Source: Streptomyces sp. Alt3 (GTDB lineage Bacteria > Actinomycetota > Actinomycetes > Streptomycetales > Streptomycetaceae). From it: 64,000 bases of DNA. Made by a program: the position numbers and the translations under genes. Below, in pieces: positions 50,205 to 58,846 of the stretch. Location of the stretch: contig NZ_CP120983.1 of the NCBI RefSeq assembly GCF_030719215.1, positions 5,084,001 to 5,148,000 on the forward strand, read 5' to 3'. Numbering within the stretch: the first letter of the stretch is position 1; the number at the start of each line of letters is the position of its first letter. The notes under the pieces were generated by a model. The model searched no databases. It worked only from the letters and a program-made list of their open reading frames with translations, and was not told where the DNA came from.

Positions 50205-50408
50205 GGAACGGGGAGCCTACGGGCAGAGCGGGGGCGTGTCGCCTTGCCGGAGTGAAGCCGCAGGGGCGGGACACCGGAGCGCGCTGTCCCGCCGCTAGAT
50301 GCCACCCCCGGCGGCTATTCGACACGGCGTGCAGGTCGGTCCTCACCACCGCGGGAACTGGATGGGACCGAGTTCCGCGACCCGGAGGACACAAGGTTGC
50401 AGGCCGCC

Positions 50409-50618
50409 TCAGCTGAGCTGACCACCTCCCAGCGAGTCGACGAAGACGGTCCAGGCTGCGGACCGCACATGAAGTAGTCCCTCATGTGGGCGCGTGCTGT
50501 CACGTACTGAAGTACCAGAATCGACGAAGGCTGTCTCTACACACTCTGTCTCGTTGCCGCCGCTGTACGACGACTTGAACCAGGCGGCGTCTGGTCCCTC
50601 AATGCTCGTTCTCGTCAT
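50409..50618 (-). CDS. DUF397 protein
   Basis: 69 residues, core AAWFKSSYSGGNETECVETAFVDSGTSVRDSTRP...AWTVFVDSL, the full DUF397 domain. DUF397 proteins are encoded beside DUF5753 regulators and, in WhiJ-like loci, antagonise them. Here the start overlaps the regulator's stop by 20 bases, so the two are coupled. Confidence 0.92.
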   Translation of the reverse strand: MTRTSIEGPDAAWFKSSYSGGNETECVETAFVDSGTSVRDSTRPHEGLLHVRSAAWTVFVDSLGGGQLS

Positions 50619-51465
50619 CCTTCAGGTCCTCCCTGGCACGGCTGATGAGCTCCCGTGAAGCTTCGATGTCCAACGCTTGTGCGCGCAGGTATTCGAACGC
50701 AAGCCGGTAGCGTGCCAGTTCCGCGTCCTTCTCCATGAAGACGGATCCGACATGGAGGTCGACGTACACCACGTCAAGGGAGGGCTCCGGCCCACCGAGA
50801 ATGACGAAGCTGCCAAGCGCTGCACTGTGAGCACCACGAGAAAACGGCAGGATCTGCAGAGTCACGTTTCCTGAGACGCTGCTGGCGAGCAGGTGGCTGA
50901 GCTGCTCCCGCATGATGGCAGGGGAGCCCATCACTCGACGCACCACGGACTCGTCAAGGATTGCCCAGAGGTGCGGAGCGTCGGGACGGCTGAGGATCTC
51001 CTGCCGGCGCATGCGGATGTCCACGAGACGGTCGATCTCCTCAGCGGAGCGGCGCATCTCGTTGGCTTGCTGAAGAGCAGTTGTGTAACTCCGTGTCTGA
51101 AGCAGGCCGGGGACGTACACACAGGAGAAGTGATCTTCACGCACTGCCTCGTCTTCGAGGGTGAGCATGAGGTTCATGGTCTCGGGGATGTGGTCGACGA
51201 ACGAGCTCCACCAACCCTGCTGCCGGGCGTCTTTGGCCAAGGCCACAATCACCTGACGCTCAGCAGCACTCGCTCCGTACTCGCGGCAGAGAGCGTCGAT
51301 TACGAGCCACTTGACCGGGCCCTCAGTGGTCTCGTAGCGGCTCACCGTGGCTTTGGATACGCCGACGAGCTGCCCCGCCTCCTCAAGAGTCATCCCCGTG
51401 CGGGCGCGCAGCTTGCGCATCGTCGCGCCGAGATGGCGTCGACGGGTGGTGGCCCTCGCTGGCAT
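50599..51465 (-). CDS. Helix-turn-helix regulator with DUF5753 (WhiJ-like)
   Basis: 288 residues. N-terminal XRE-type HTH (LGATMRKLRARTGMTLEEAGQLVGVSKATVSRYETTEGPVKW) and C-terminal DUF5753 (QGWWSSFVDHIPETMNLMLTLEDEAVREDHFSCVYVPGLLQTRSYTTAL...). This is the streptomycete family containing WhiJ, which influences development. ATG 51465 has AAGGGAAG close upstream. Divergent from an RsbW-like ATPase gene, completing the usual trio. Confidence 0.94.
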   Translation of the reverse strand: MPARATTRRRHLGATMRKLRARTGMTLEEAGQLVGVSKATVSRYETTEGPVKWLVIDALCREYGASAAERQVIVALAKDARQQGWWSSFVDHIPETMNLMLTLEDEAVREDHFSCVYVPGLLQTRSYTTALQQANEMRRSAEEIDRLVDIRMRRQEILSRPDAPHLWAILDESVVRRVMGSPAIMREQLSHLLASSVSGNVTLQILPFSRGAHSAALGSFVILGGPEPSLDVVYVDLHVGSVFMEKDAELARYRLAFEYLRAQALDIEASRELISRAREDLKDDENEH

Positions 51466-51681
51466 ACAGCTTCCCTTCAGCGGATGCCGGGGGCGGCTGC
51501 CGCGGCCCTACGAGGCTAGATCGGCGCTGACTTACCGAACTACCGGATTCACTCATTCGAGAGCGACGAGAAGTTACACAGCGGAATCTCTCAATGCCAT
51601 ACTCGCCTCCAAGCGCTACGCAGCGCAGCCGTCTGGATACTGTGAGCCCGGCACTGCCGTGCTCAGGAGGGAGTTCCTGGC

Positions 51682-52314
51682 ATGACGAGTCACAACCACT
51701 CGCAGGCTCCGCACCTGTATGTCCTTCCGTTCAAGGCTTCCCCCGATGCCTTATGCGTCTTGCGGAGAGCCGTTCGGACGGAGCTGGCCCTGTGGGGCTT
51801 GGCTGGCCTCGCGGATGAGACCGAACTTGTGGTTACAGAACTCGCGACGAACGTCATCAGGCACGTAGGGCTCGGAAGCGCTGCCGCCCTCGTCCTTGCG
51901 TGTCGCGCTGATGTGATCCGGATCGAGGTACATGACTCAAGTCATCAGGTCCCGTCCCTTGCACAGCCTGGGTACGCCTCGGAATGCGGCCGTGGTCTTC
52001 ACCTGCTGTCAGCAGTTGCCCGTGGCTGGGGTACCCGCATTACCGCATCAGGGAAGGCGGTCTGGTGCGATATGTCTCGTCCTGAGAGCGCCGAGTGTGT
52101 ACGGGTCCGGCGTGCCAGCCTGGTTCTCAATGAATATCGGGAGCTGGTCCCAGCAGAGGCTGTGCCGCTGCTCAGCTATCCGCGGGCGCAAGAGGAGCGA
52201 GCGGCCGCATTGATTGTGGATCTTCTGCACTGGCTGAACTCCCAGGACTGTGACCCGGGCGACGTCCTTGACTGCGCGCAGCTGCGATATGAGGCCGATT
52301 TGGCTGCCGCGTGA
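51682..52314 (+). CDS. RsbW-like ATP-binding protein (HATPase), TTA-containing gene
   Basis: 210 residues. HATPase_c_2 fold: DETELVVTELATNVIRHVG (N box), VIRIEVHDSSHQVPS (G1), ECGRGLHLLSAVARGWG (G2). Such proteins are anti-sigma-like kinases without a membrane part, and accompany DUF5753/DUF397 genes. Codon 24 is TTA (51751-51753), so translation should depend on the developmental leucyl-tRNA bldA. ATG 51682 has AGGAGG ten bases upstream. The C-terminal 70 residues are a helical extension of unknown role. Confidence 0.9.
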   Translation: MTSHNHSQAPHLYVLPFKASPDALCVLRRAVRTELALWGLAGLADETELVVTELATNVIRHVGLGSAAALVLACRADVIRIEVHDSSHQVPSLAQPGYASECGRGLHLLSAVARGWGTRITASGKAVWCDMSRPESAECVRVRRASLVLNEYRELVPAEAVPLLSYPRAQEERAAALIVDLLHWLNSQDCDPGDVLDCAQLRYEADLAAA

Positions 52315-52341
52315 ATGTGGCCCGGCAGACCGGGCGCCTGG

Positions 52342-53088
52342 TCAGGGGCCCGGCGGGGGCTGGTCCATCTCAGCTCTCAGGGCGCCAGGCGTGCGCCAGG
52401 ATGCACCGGGGCTGCTCCTGTGACACATGCGATGACAGTTGGCGCACAGGAGTGCCAGATCGTCCAGTCCGGTCTCGCGCGGCCCGGAGATGTGGAGAGG
52501 CAGGCGGTGGTGAACCTCGATGTAGCCCTTGCCGAGGGGCCCGTAGAAGCGACCGAAATCGAAGGTGCAGACCTCGCAGCGCAAGGGCTGTCCCAACTTC
52601 TCGGCCCTGGCGATCTTGCGAGCCCGTATTCCGCGGTCACGCTCTCGATGCAGGGCCCAGCGAGTGAGGAGGCGCCCCTCGACAGCCGAGCTCCCGTCGT
52701 CATCGACCTCGTCGGGGTCAGCCGGAATCTCGTACAACGCGCCGGTGCCGATACCCTGGCGCAGAGCGGCGGCAGCCCCAAGCATCTCGGAGGGCCGGGC
52801 GATGAAGGCGGCGATCACCTCTTTGTCCAGCCGCCCGCCCTTGGTGGAGACGCCGACGTACTCAGGGTGGTTCGAGGCGAGATCTGACGTCTTGCGACTG
52901 ACGCTGCCGACGGATCTGAACTTCGGGATTGTTTGCGCAGCGCCATGGTGCAAGGGCAGCGATCTGAGCAGGCCGGAGAGATCGAGGACTCGTGGATCAC
53001 CTTCCCGCAGCTCATTCCAGTTGTTCTCGACCACGAGGGCGCAGGCCAGCAGTAGCTCGTCACGGGTCCATGCAGGGCTTTTCGGCAC
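52342..53088 (-). CDS. HNH endonuclease (McrA-like)
   Basis: 248 residues. The N-terminal SPAWTRDELLLACALVVENNWNELREGDPRVLDLSGLLRSLP and KTSDLASNHPEY are typical of streptomycete McrA-type nucleases; the HNH site is CEVCTFDFGRFYGPLGKGYIEVHHRLPLHIS...DLALLCANCHRMCHR with CxxC and CxxC zinc ligands and catalytic His-His. Probably cleaves modified or foreign DNA. GTG 53088 was chosen because TACGAT lies eight bases upstream (leaderless); upstream GTGs at 53124 and 53157 are alternatives. It stands back to back with a C5-methyltransferase. Confidence 0.87.
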   Translation of the reverse strand: MPKSPAWTRDELLLACALVVENNWNELREGDPRVLDLSGLLRSLPLHHGAAQTIPKFRSVGSVSRKTSDLASNHPEYVGVSTKGGRLDKEVIAAFIARPSEMLGAAAALRQGIGTGALYEIPADPDEVDDDGSSAVEGRLLTRWALHRERDRGIRARKIARAEKLGQPLRCEVCTFDFGRFYGPLGKGYIEVHHRLPLHISGPRETGLDDLALLCANCHRMCHRSSPGASWRTPGALRAEMDQPPPGP

Positions 53089-53202
53089 GGGCCATATCGT
53101 ATGAGTGTTCGCTGTCACGTGTGGGGCGGTCGGAGGGTATTGGTGTGTGACGCACACTTGGAAGCGGTCGCGTTGTCAGTGGGGTCTGTCACCCTCTGTG
53201 AC

Positions 53203-53226
53203 GACTGGCGGCAATGGGCGCCAGTC
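53203..53226 (+). promoter_or_regulatory. Inverted repeat upstream of the DNA methyltransferase
   Basis: GACTGGCG and CGCCAGTC form perfect 8-bp arms with an eight-base spacer, ending 23 bases before the start codon. GTCAC/GTGAC lies just before it. Several C5-methyltransferases repress their own genes through such repeats. Confidence 0.45.
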
Positions 53227-53249
53227 GGGAAAGCTTGTGAGGAGGGTGC

Positions 53250-54455
53250 ATGACCAGCACTGAGAGGGAGTTCACCTCAGTTGAGATCTGCGCTGGGGCG
53301 GGTGGGCAGGCCCTGGGCTTGCACAACGCGCTCTTCAGGCATCTCGCGCTCATCGAGATTGATGTGAACGCAGTTGCGACTCTCAAGTCGAACGTTGAGG
53401 GCAATGCAGAGTGGGAAGGTTGCAAGGTCAAGCAGGCTGACCTGACGAAACTCAAGCCGCAGGACCTGAGGCTGGAGCTAGGGCTGGAAGTGGGGGAGCT
53501 TGATCTGCTGGCCGGTGGTGTGCCGTGCCCGCCGTTCTCTCTTGCAGGCAAGCAGCTTGGACGGGACGACGAGCGGGATCTCTTCCCGGACATGATGAGA
53601 CTCGTGGACGAGCTGAGGCCCAAAGCCGTCATGATCGAAAATGTCCGCGGCCTGCTGGAGCCATGGGAGAAGTTCCTGGAGTACCGGGAGGAGCTTCTGG
53701 GAGAGCTTGCGGACATGGGCTACGGGCAGTGCTACTGGAAAGTGCTGGAAGCCAAGAACTACGGAGTTCCCCAGCTTCGCCCTCGGGCCATTCTGGTCGC
53801 GCTGAAGGAGCCTCTGATCCCGTTCTTCGCCGCTAGAGAGCCGGAGAAGCGCGCACTTCTTACAGTGGGGGAGGCTCTGGAACACTCCATGCGCAAGCGT
53901 TTCGCAGAGGTAGATGACCCCAGGGCCGATGAAGCGTTCAAGGCCTGGTTGAGGGACGCCTCGAAGGGGGTAGCGCCGACGCTTGTTGGTGGTTCGAAGA
54001 AGCATGGTGGCGCTGACCTCGGCCCGACTCGTGCCAAAAGGGCGTGGGCGTCACTGGGAGTCTGCGGCCTCGGCGTAGCGAATGACTCCGCGGAAATGAA
54101 ACGGCAGGAAAGCCAGGAGCGTGATCTTTTTGCTGAGGCGGGGCCGAAGCTGACGGTAGAGCAAGCAGCGATCATCCAGGGCTTTCCCCCAAGCTGGAAG
54201 TTTGAAGGAAAGAAGACTGCGGCCTACCGGCAAGTGGGGAATGCATTCCCTCCGCCAGTGGCCGAGGCGGTTGGACAGCAGATCATCGCCGCCCTGAAGG
54301 CCGCGAAGGACGCCGGCGTCACGGCCGAGATGCTGGAGACCCAGTCCCGGGTCAGGGAGAGCGAGCTGCTGTTCACGATGGCGGATCTCTCAGTGCCGAG
54401 CGTGTCGGAGGCGGCTGACGGCAGCCGCGATCGCGAGGGCGCAGTCGTCGGGTGA
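53250..54455 (+). CDS. DNA (cytosine-5-)-methyltransferase
   Basis: 401 residues. Conserved blocks in order: motif I ICAGAGGQALGL, motif IV LLAGGVPCPPFSLAGKQ (catalytic C93), motif VI MIENVRGLLEP, motif VIII NYGVPQLRPRAILVAL, motif IX/X QGFPPSWKF and AYRQVGNAFPPPVAEAVG. It probably provides the protective modification for the NaeI-like enzyme at 60346; that pairing is inferred from neighbourhood and the fact that NaeI's own partner is a C5 enzyme. ATG has GAGGAGG four bases upstream. Its 3' end overlaps vsr by 66 bases on the opposite strand. Confidence 0.94.
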   Translation: MTSTEREFTSVEICAGAGGQALGLHNALFRHLALIEIDVNAVATLKSNVEGNAEWEGCKVKQADLTKLKPQDLRLELGLEVGELDLLAGGVPCPPFSLAGKQLGRDDERDLFPDMMRLVDELRPKAVMIENVRGLLEPWEKFLEYREELLGELADMGYGQCYWKVLEAKNYGVPQLRPRAILVALKEPLIPFFAAREPEKRALLTVGEALEHSMRKRFAEVDDPRADEAFKAWLRDASKGVAPTLVGGSKKHGGADLGPTRAKRAWASLGVCGLGVANDSAEMKRQESQERDLFAEAGPKLTVEQAAIIQGFPPSWKFEGKKTAAYRQVGNAFPPPVAEAVGQQIIAALKAAKDAGVTAEMLETQSRVRESELLFTMADLSVPSVSEAADGSRDREGAVVG

Positions 54456-54848
54456 CTCATGCTCCCAGAAGCGGAGCACAGTCCACCCTGCGTCAGCGAG
54501 ACGCTGATCGGTGTCTCTGTCGCGGGTCACGTTCCGAATTACTTTGCTGGACCAGTAGCCGGTGTTCGTTTTAGGCGGGACGTAATGCTCCGGACAACCG
54601 TGCCAGTAGCAGCCGTCGACAAATACTGCGAGCTTCGTTGGGCGGAAGACAATGTCTGCCGTCCGACGAAGCCCAGGCAGCGGTTTGGCCGCCACCCGAT
54701 ACCGCAGTCCTCGCGCGTGCAAAAGTCTTCTGATCAGTAGCTCCGGTTTGGTATCCCGGCTCCTGATCGCCTGCATGTTCCGGCGGCGGGCGGCCGATGA
54801 CGCCCATGAGCCGTCTGGCGGCTGCCAGTCGCTCTCTTCGTCCATCAT
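54390..54848 (-). CDS. vsr: Very short patch repair endonuclease
   Basis: 152 residues. Nicks beside T:G mismatches left by deamination of 5-methylcytosine. Vsr signature: RRRNMQAIRSRDTKPELLIRRLLHARGLRYRV, LPGLRRTADIVFRPTKLAVFVDGCYWHGCPEHY, NVTRDRDTDQRLADAGWTVLRFWEHE. Start overlaps the stop of the helicase gene (ATGA). Antisense overlap with the methyltransferase gene end is unusual. Confidence 0.95.
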   Translation of the reverse strand: MMDEESDWQPPDGSWASSAARRRNMQAIRSRDTKPELLIRRLLHARGLRYRVAAKPLPGLRRTADIVFRPTKLAVFVDGCYWHGCPEHYVPPKTNTGYWSSKVIRNVTRDRDTDQRLADAGWTVLRFWEHESPDDCALAIAAAVSRLRHARH

Positions 54849-56680
54849 ATTTTGGGGTCATCCAGGTGCTCTAGGAGGGCTCGGAGGTCTTTGATATCCA
54901 TCCCCCACGGTGCCACTTCTTCGTCTGGATCTGCCAGCTCCTGCACTGATGGGTCATCCAGGATCTTTCCCATGAAATCCAGTTTCTTCCCGAGGCGGTT
55001 GTGGATTTCCTCGTCGATTGTTCCTCTTGCGATCAGGACCGTGATACGGGTTTCCGTGCCGGTCTTCAGCCCAAGGCGATGGATGCGGTCCAAGCTCTGC
55101 AGGAACCTGCCGGCCGAAAAGTCACGGTCTAGGTACACGGCATCGTGGCATACGTGGTGAAGGCTAATACCTTCCCCAAGCGTTGCAGGGTTCGAAAGCA
55201 TCACCATGCAATCAGGATCCTGCCGGAACCTTCTGATCTGCTCATCCCGATCGATGCTTCCGCCATGCACGACCGCCGGATGGAATTTTTCCAGTGCGAT
55301 CCCCAGCGTGGTCAGGTTGCGGACGAATGTTGACCAGACCAGCGTCTTGCGCCCCAGCCGCGCGTTCTCTGCAACAGTTCGAAGCACAGCCTCGTACTTA
55401 GGTGACATCTCATAGTGTGGCAGGTCCCGCATGAGGTCCCGTAGAGATCCGTCACGTGGCGGTTCATACGGAGGGAAAATGAAGGGGAGGGGATCGTAAC
55501 GGTCAGCACCCTTGTCCAGCAGCTTTGGGCTGGTGCTGGCCATGATCAGGTAGACAAGAACCTTACCCAGTCTCGAGAACTCATCCTGTTCCGCATTCGT
55601 TGCACCGTGCGGCCTTTTACGCAGAGCTGAGTACAACTCCCGGTGGGCGGGTGGAAGATCGACGTAGTGAACTCGCACATCTGCAGGAGGAAGGTCAAGT
55701 TCGTTCTTCGTCGTCCTCGTAAACAGAGGGCGAAGGATCTTACTCGCGTGGGCCAGGTCGCCACCTGCCACCGCCTTGTCCACAGCTCGTCGGCCGTGTC
55801 CCGGCCACACAAAAGAGAGCAAGCTCTCCAGATCCTTGACGCCATTTGGGGCGGGCGTTCCCGTGAGGATCAGACGGTGACGCGCCAATGGACCGAGTGC
55901 CATGCAAGCTGTGCCGTACGTTCCTCGGACTCCCAGCTTCATCCTGTGGGCCTCGTCCAGGACCATCAAGGCCGGCGCAGCGCTCAGCCAGTCCGCCAGA
56001 TCCTTCTGGTAGCGGCTCAGCCGTTCGTAGTTGACCAACAGCAATTCAACGTCGGTACTGGGGCGCCGCTCGAAGACGCGGACTGTCAGCGGTGCTGTGA
56101 AGCAGTGTTCGCTCTCGTCCTGCCATGCTTCGTACGCGGACTTGGGGCTGACGACGAGCAAGCGTCTGACCTTGCCAGCATGACGAAGCGCCGCATAGAC
56201 AGCCATTGCTGCCCTGGTCTTGCCCGCGCCGGGCACGCTGAAGTTCGCGCCATGCGTGAGTGACAGCAGCTTGGCGATATCGCGAGTTTGGAACTCAGCC
56301 AGCGGTGCCCTCCATGCGGTCCCCAGCCGGCCTGGTACATCGACGGGGGTAACCGTCTCGGAAAATTCCAGTCCTTGGCGCCCTGCTGCCAGTCGAGAGT
56401 CGACTGCCTGCGAGTCCTTTACCGACCCTTCCGCAAGGGCCTTCAGGTCGGGAGAAAAGGACACCCCAGCAGGATCATGCCACTGGCTAAGAAATGCTAG
56501 ATGGGAGAGGAAGTCCTCAAGGTCAACCTCAGCAGCCAGCGCCCCCCGTTGGCTGCCACTGCCGAACCGGGCGGCCAACCGCACCAGTTGCTCGTGGCTT
56601 TCGGATTGTGCCCTCAAGATGACCTTGGTGCGGGTCTCGTGGAAACTGAGTCGCAGCGAGGGTTCGCCGGAAACTGTCAT
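54845..56680 (-). CDS. SNF2/DEAH-type helicase of a defence island
   Basis: 611 residues. SF2 motor: Q-like FQTRDIAKLLSL, Walker A ANFSVPGAGKTRAAMAVYAAL, Ia LVVSPKSAYEAW, DEAH box ALMVLDEAHRMK, motif III LILTGTPAPN, then second lobe with KTLVWSTFVRNL, VMLSNPATLGEGISLH and motif VI QSLDRIHRLGLKTGTE. The first 120 residues have no recognised domain. It is ATGA-coupled to genes on both sides (ParB-like and vsr), so it belongs to one transcription unit. Probable DNA translocase of the system; not a classical type I or III subunit. Confidence 0.9.
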   Translation of the reverse strand: MTVSGEPSLRLSFHETRTKVILRAQSESHEQLVRLAARFGSGSQRGALAAEVDLEDFLSHLAFLSQWHDPAGVSFSPDLKALAEGSVKDSQAVDSRLAAGRQGLEFSETVTPVDVPGRLGTAWRAPLAEFQTRDIAKLLSLTHGANFSVPGAGKTRAAMAVYAALRHAGKVRRLLVVSPKSAYEAWQDESEHCFTAPLTVRVFERRPSTDVELLLVNYERLSRYQKDLADWLSAAPALMVLDEAHRMKLGVRGTYGTACMALGPLARHRLILTGTPAPNGVKDLESLLSFVWPGHGRRAVDKAVAGGDLAHASKILRPLFTRTTKNELDLPPADVRVHYVDLPPAHRELYSALRKRPHGATNAEQDEFSRLGKVLVYLIMASTSPKLLDKGADRYDPLPFIFPPYEPPRDGSLRDLMRDLPHYEMSPKYEAVLRTVAENARLGRKTLVWSTFVRNLTTLGIALEKFHPAVVHGGSIDRDEQIRRFRQDPDCMVMLSNPATLGEGISLHHVCHDAVYLDRDFSAGRFLQSLDRIHRLGLKTGTETRITVLIARGTIDEEIHNRLGKKLDFMGKILDDPSVQELADPDEEVAPWGMDIKDLRALLEHLDDPKI

Positions 56681-58089
56681 GTCCGTTCCTCACTGGCCTT
56701 GATGAGCCACGTCATGCCGTCGCCGGGCTCACGGATCCCGCGGTTGGCCTGCCGCGCCAGTTTCAGAACGCTCTCCTTGAGACGGAGCAGTGCGCTGTCG
56801 AAGCTCTCCTCATCCAGGCTGCTGGTCGCGAACGCGCGCGCCAAGTCGCTAACGCTTTGGTTGATGGCGGCACTGGCGTCGTCCAAACGTTCCGCGGTGG
56901 TCTGCTGTACCTTCTTCAGCCGGTCATCACGATCGGCCGCGTCTAGCGCCCTTCGCATCGTCTTTTTCATCGAGATCAGGGTGCGCTGGGCTGTTTCCTT
57001 GGTTTCTGCGGAAGTGTGACGTCCGGAACTAAGAGACTGAGCCTGAAGGATTTCATCTGTGAATGCCCGAGCCTGGCTGACAGGTAGGGAAGGCGGGGCC
57101 ACAGAAACGCTGAGTCCTGGGATTGAAATCCCTGCATCTGCTTGTGGGTAATCTTTGTTAAAGCTATGAGGAATTGCGTCCTTGAGGTAATTTTTTTGAA
57201 ACCTGCCATCGATTAGTCGTGTCTTGGTTTTGGCGAAGTCGAGGATAATCGCCGCGACCCTATTCTCTTTCACCTGTTCGGCGATTTCCTGGCTGGAGGC
57301 CTCCTCCTTGAGGTAATTTCGATGCAATTCCTTAAGGTTCTCTTGGTGTCCCTCGAAATCCGTCAGGCTTAGCTGTGAACCGTCCTTTGTTCGGCTTCGA
57401 TCAATCATCTCTTGGATTACTCCAAGAATCCAACGCTCCTGCTTGAAAGTTTTCAGCAAGATGTGGAATTCTTTGGCGATATCTTCTGCTGCCCGTCCCA
57501 GTAGCTCCTGCTCTTCCATTGCCAGCAAGCGGTTGATGTATGAGTAGTCTCGCCGTGCATCTGGGCGAAGCTGCAATGCAAGCTCGACTGCATTGATGTC
57601 CTCCCAGGTGAATGAAGGGGGGAGTACCCCGACGCGAATTGAGGTTTTCTTCAGTTTCCTCAATGCGGCGGCCCGGGTGTTTCCGTTTACCAGAATTCCC
57701 TCGTGCGTGATCAACCCGGGCTCTTGTTGATCAACCTCGCCGAGACTATTCATCAGAGCAATGAAATCCGGGTCAGGATCCTCGGGGCTAGTCGGCCTGC
57801 CGACCAATAGGCGGTTGAGGTATTCTTGGCTTTCTTCCAGCCAGGGGTCCGACTCCAAAGTTTTTGCAAGCACAGGATCGTGATCGCGTTGCGCCCTGAT
57901 TCGGTGAGTCGCAGGATTGTAGTAGACGTCTCGCAAAGGCATGTTGATCACGCCTACATGGAGCGGTCGCCCGTTCCATTCCACGGTTACTGACTCGCGT
58001 GGCCCGTCTCCCTCAATGGCCTCTTTGAGTCGACGAGCGATGAAATCGGCGTTTCTCGCAGCCTTCGGAGGAGGACTGAACTTCAGCAT
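56677..58089 (-). CDS. ParB/sulfiredoxin-fold-like protein, defence-associated
   Basis: 470 residues. Middle segment EPGLITHEGILVNGNTRAAALRKLKKTSIRVGVLPPSF resembles the ParB N-terminal nucleotide-binding core (G-x-x-V-x-G-N-x-R-A-A-A). The rest is charged and helical, with coiled-coil character from about 330 to 450. Function unknown; other ParB-like proteins in defence loci are CTPases or nucleases. ATG 58089 has GAGGA six bases upstream, better than ATG 58095. Codons are less GC-biased than in neighbouring chromosomal genes (e.g. runs such as AAAAAAAT near 57190), a sign of acquisition. Confidence 0.75.
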   Translation of the reverse strand: MLKFSPPPKAARNADFIARRLKEAIEGDGPRESVTVEWNGRPLHVGVINMPLRDVYYNPATHRIRAQRDHDPVLAKTLESDPWLEESQEYLNRLLVGRPTSPEDPDPDFIALMNSLGEVDQQEPGLITHEGILVNGNTRAAALRKLKKTSIRVGVLPPSFTWEDINAVELALQLRPDARRDYSYINRLLAMEEQELLGRAAEDIAKEFHILLKTFKQERWILGVIQEMIDRSRTKDGSQLSLTDFEGHQENLKELHRNYLKEEASSQEIAEQVKENRVAAIILDFAKTKTRLIDGRFQKNYLKDAIPHSFNKDYPQADAGISIPGLSVSVAPPSLPVSQARAFTDEILQAQSLSSGRHTSAETKETAQRTLISMKKTMRRALDAADRDDRLKKVQQTTAERLDDASAAINQSVSDLARAFATSSLDEESFDSALLRLKESVLKLARQANRGIREPGDGMTWLIKASEERT

Positions 58090-58153
58090 CTGCATTCCTC
58101 ATGTTCTCTCTGGTGCTCCGCCCTCGGCGGAGCACCGTTCACGCTTTTTAGCG

Positions 58154-58846
58154 CTAGGCCCGCCTCATGGTGTCCCGGACTGTTTTGCGTGACTCTGCGG
58201 GCAGCGTCCGGTACTGACCCCAGAGGCGTTCCATCATGCTGAAGTCCCGGCGGTCCAACGTCATCCACTGGGAGAAGTGATCGCGCTCGATCTGGCTCAT
58301 CTGCCCCAAGCGGCCTAGGAGCCCCGCTAGGTCAGCTTGGCCGCCTCGGCCGCCGATCCTGCAACGCCGGCACTCGGTGATCATTTCAGTTGCCACCTTG
58401 GCCCCCGGCCTGATGACCTCCCGTCGTGCGACGTCGAGCTGAGCGGTTTCCACACCGCCTTCGTACACTTCGCCGGCGGCGATGCCGCAGACGCGGCACA
58501 GATACTCGTCAGCCTCGAAAATCTCACGACGCTGCGTCGCCGTGACGCTGGAGGCCGGCGTTTTGGCCTTCGACTGGCCCGGCTTCCAGACCTCAGCTCC
58601 CATCGCGACGAAGCGGTGCTCGCTTGACGTCAGGGACGGGTCGTCCCTGTTTGTGGCGATCTTCCATCCGCGATCCCGGAGGTCCCGCATTCGGCGGTCG
58701 ATCTGTGATGTCTCGGGAAAGGCGTCACGAAGTTCGGTTTTCGTGAACACCTCACCCACGCCCACCTCTGCGACTAGCCAAAGTGCGCACCGGGCCATTG
58801 TTCCGCGGCCCGGATCCTGCCATGAGGGAATATCCGGTGAAATCAC
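58154..58846 (-). CDS. Winged-helix / degenerate HNH-like zinc protein
   Basis: 230 residues. Residues 1-85 look like a winged helix (GEVFTKTELRDAFPETSQIDRRMRDLRDRGWKIATNRDDPSLTSSEHRFV). Then a treble-clef-like zinc site: YLCRVCGIAAGEVYEGGVETAQLDVARREVIRPGAKVATEMITECRRCRIGG; the paired CxxC motifs fit an HNH nuclease, but the catalytic His position reads LDVARR, so it may be inactive or a variant. GTG 58846 has AAGGG upstream. It is 64 bases before the ParB-like gene, same strand. Confidence 0.65.
   Translation of the reverse strand: MISPDIPSWQDPGRGTMARCALWLVAEVGVGEVFTKTELRDAFPETSQIDRRMRDLRDRGWKIATNRDDPSLTSSEHRFVAMGAEVWKPGQSKAKTPASSVTATQRREIFEADEYLCRVCGIAAGEVYEGGVETAQLDVARREVIRPGAKVATEMITECRRCRIGGRGGQADLAGLLGRLGQMSQIERDHFSQWMTLDRRDFSMMERLWGQYRTLPAESRKTVRDTMRRA

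Noticed and set aside
53250..56680. DISARM system (C5 methylase plus SNF2 helicase)
   Set aside because: No DUF1998 protein, DrmA-type helicase or phospholipase D gene is present; the NaeI and Z1 genes point to a different system.
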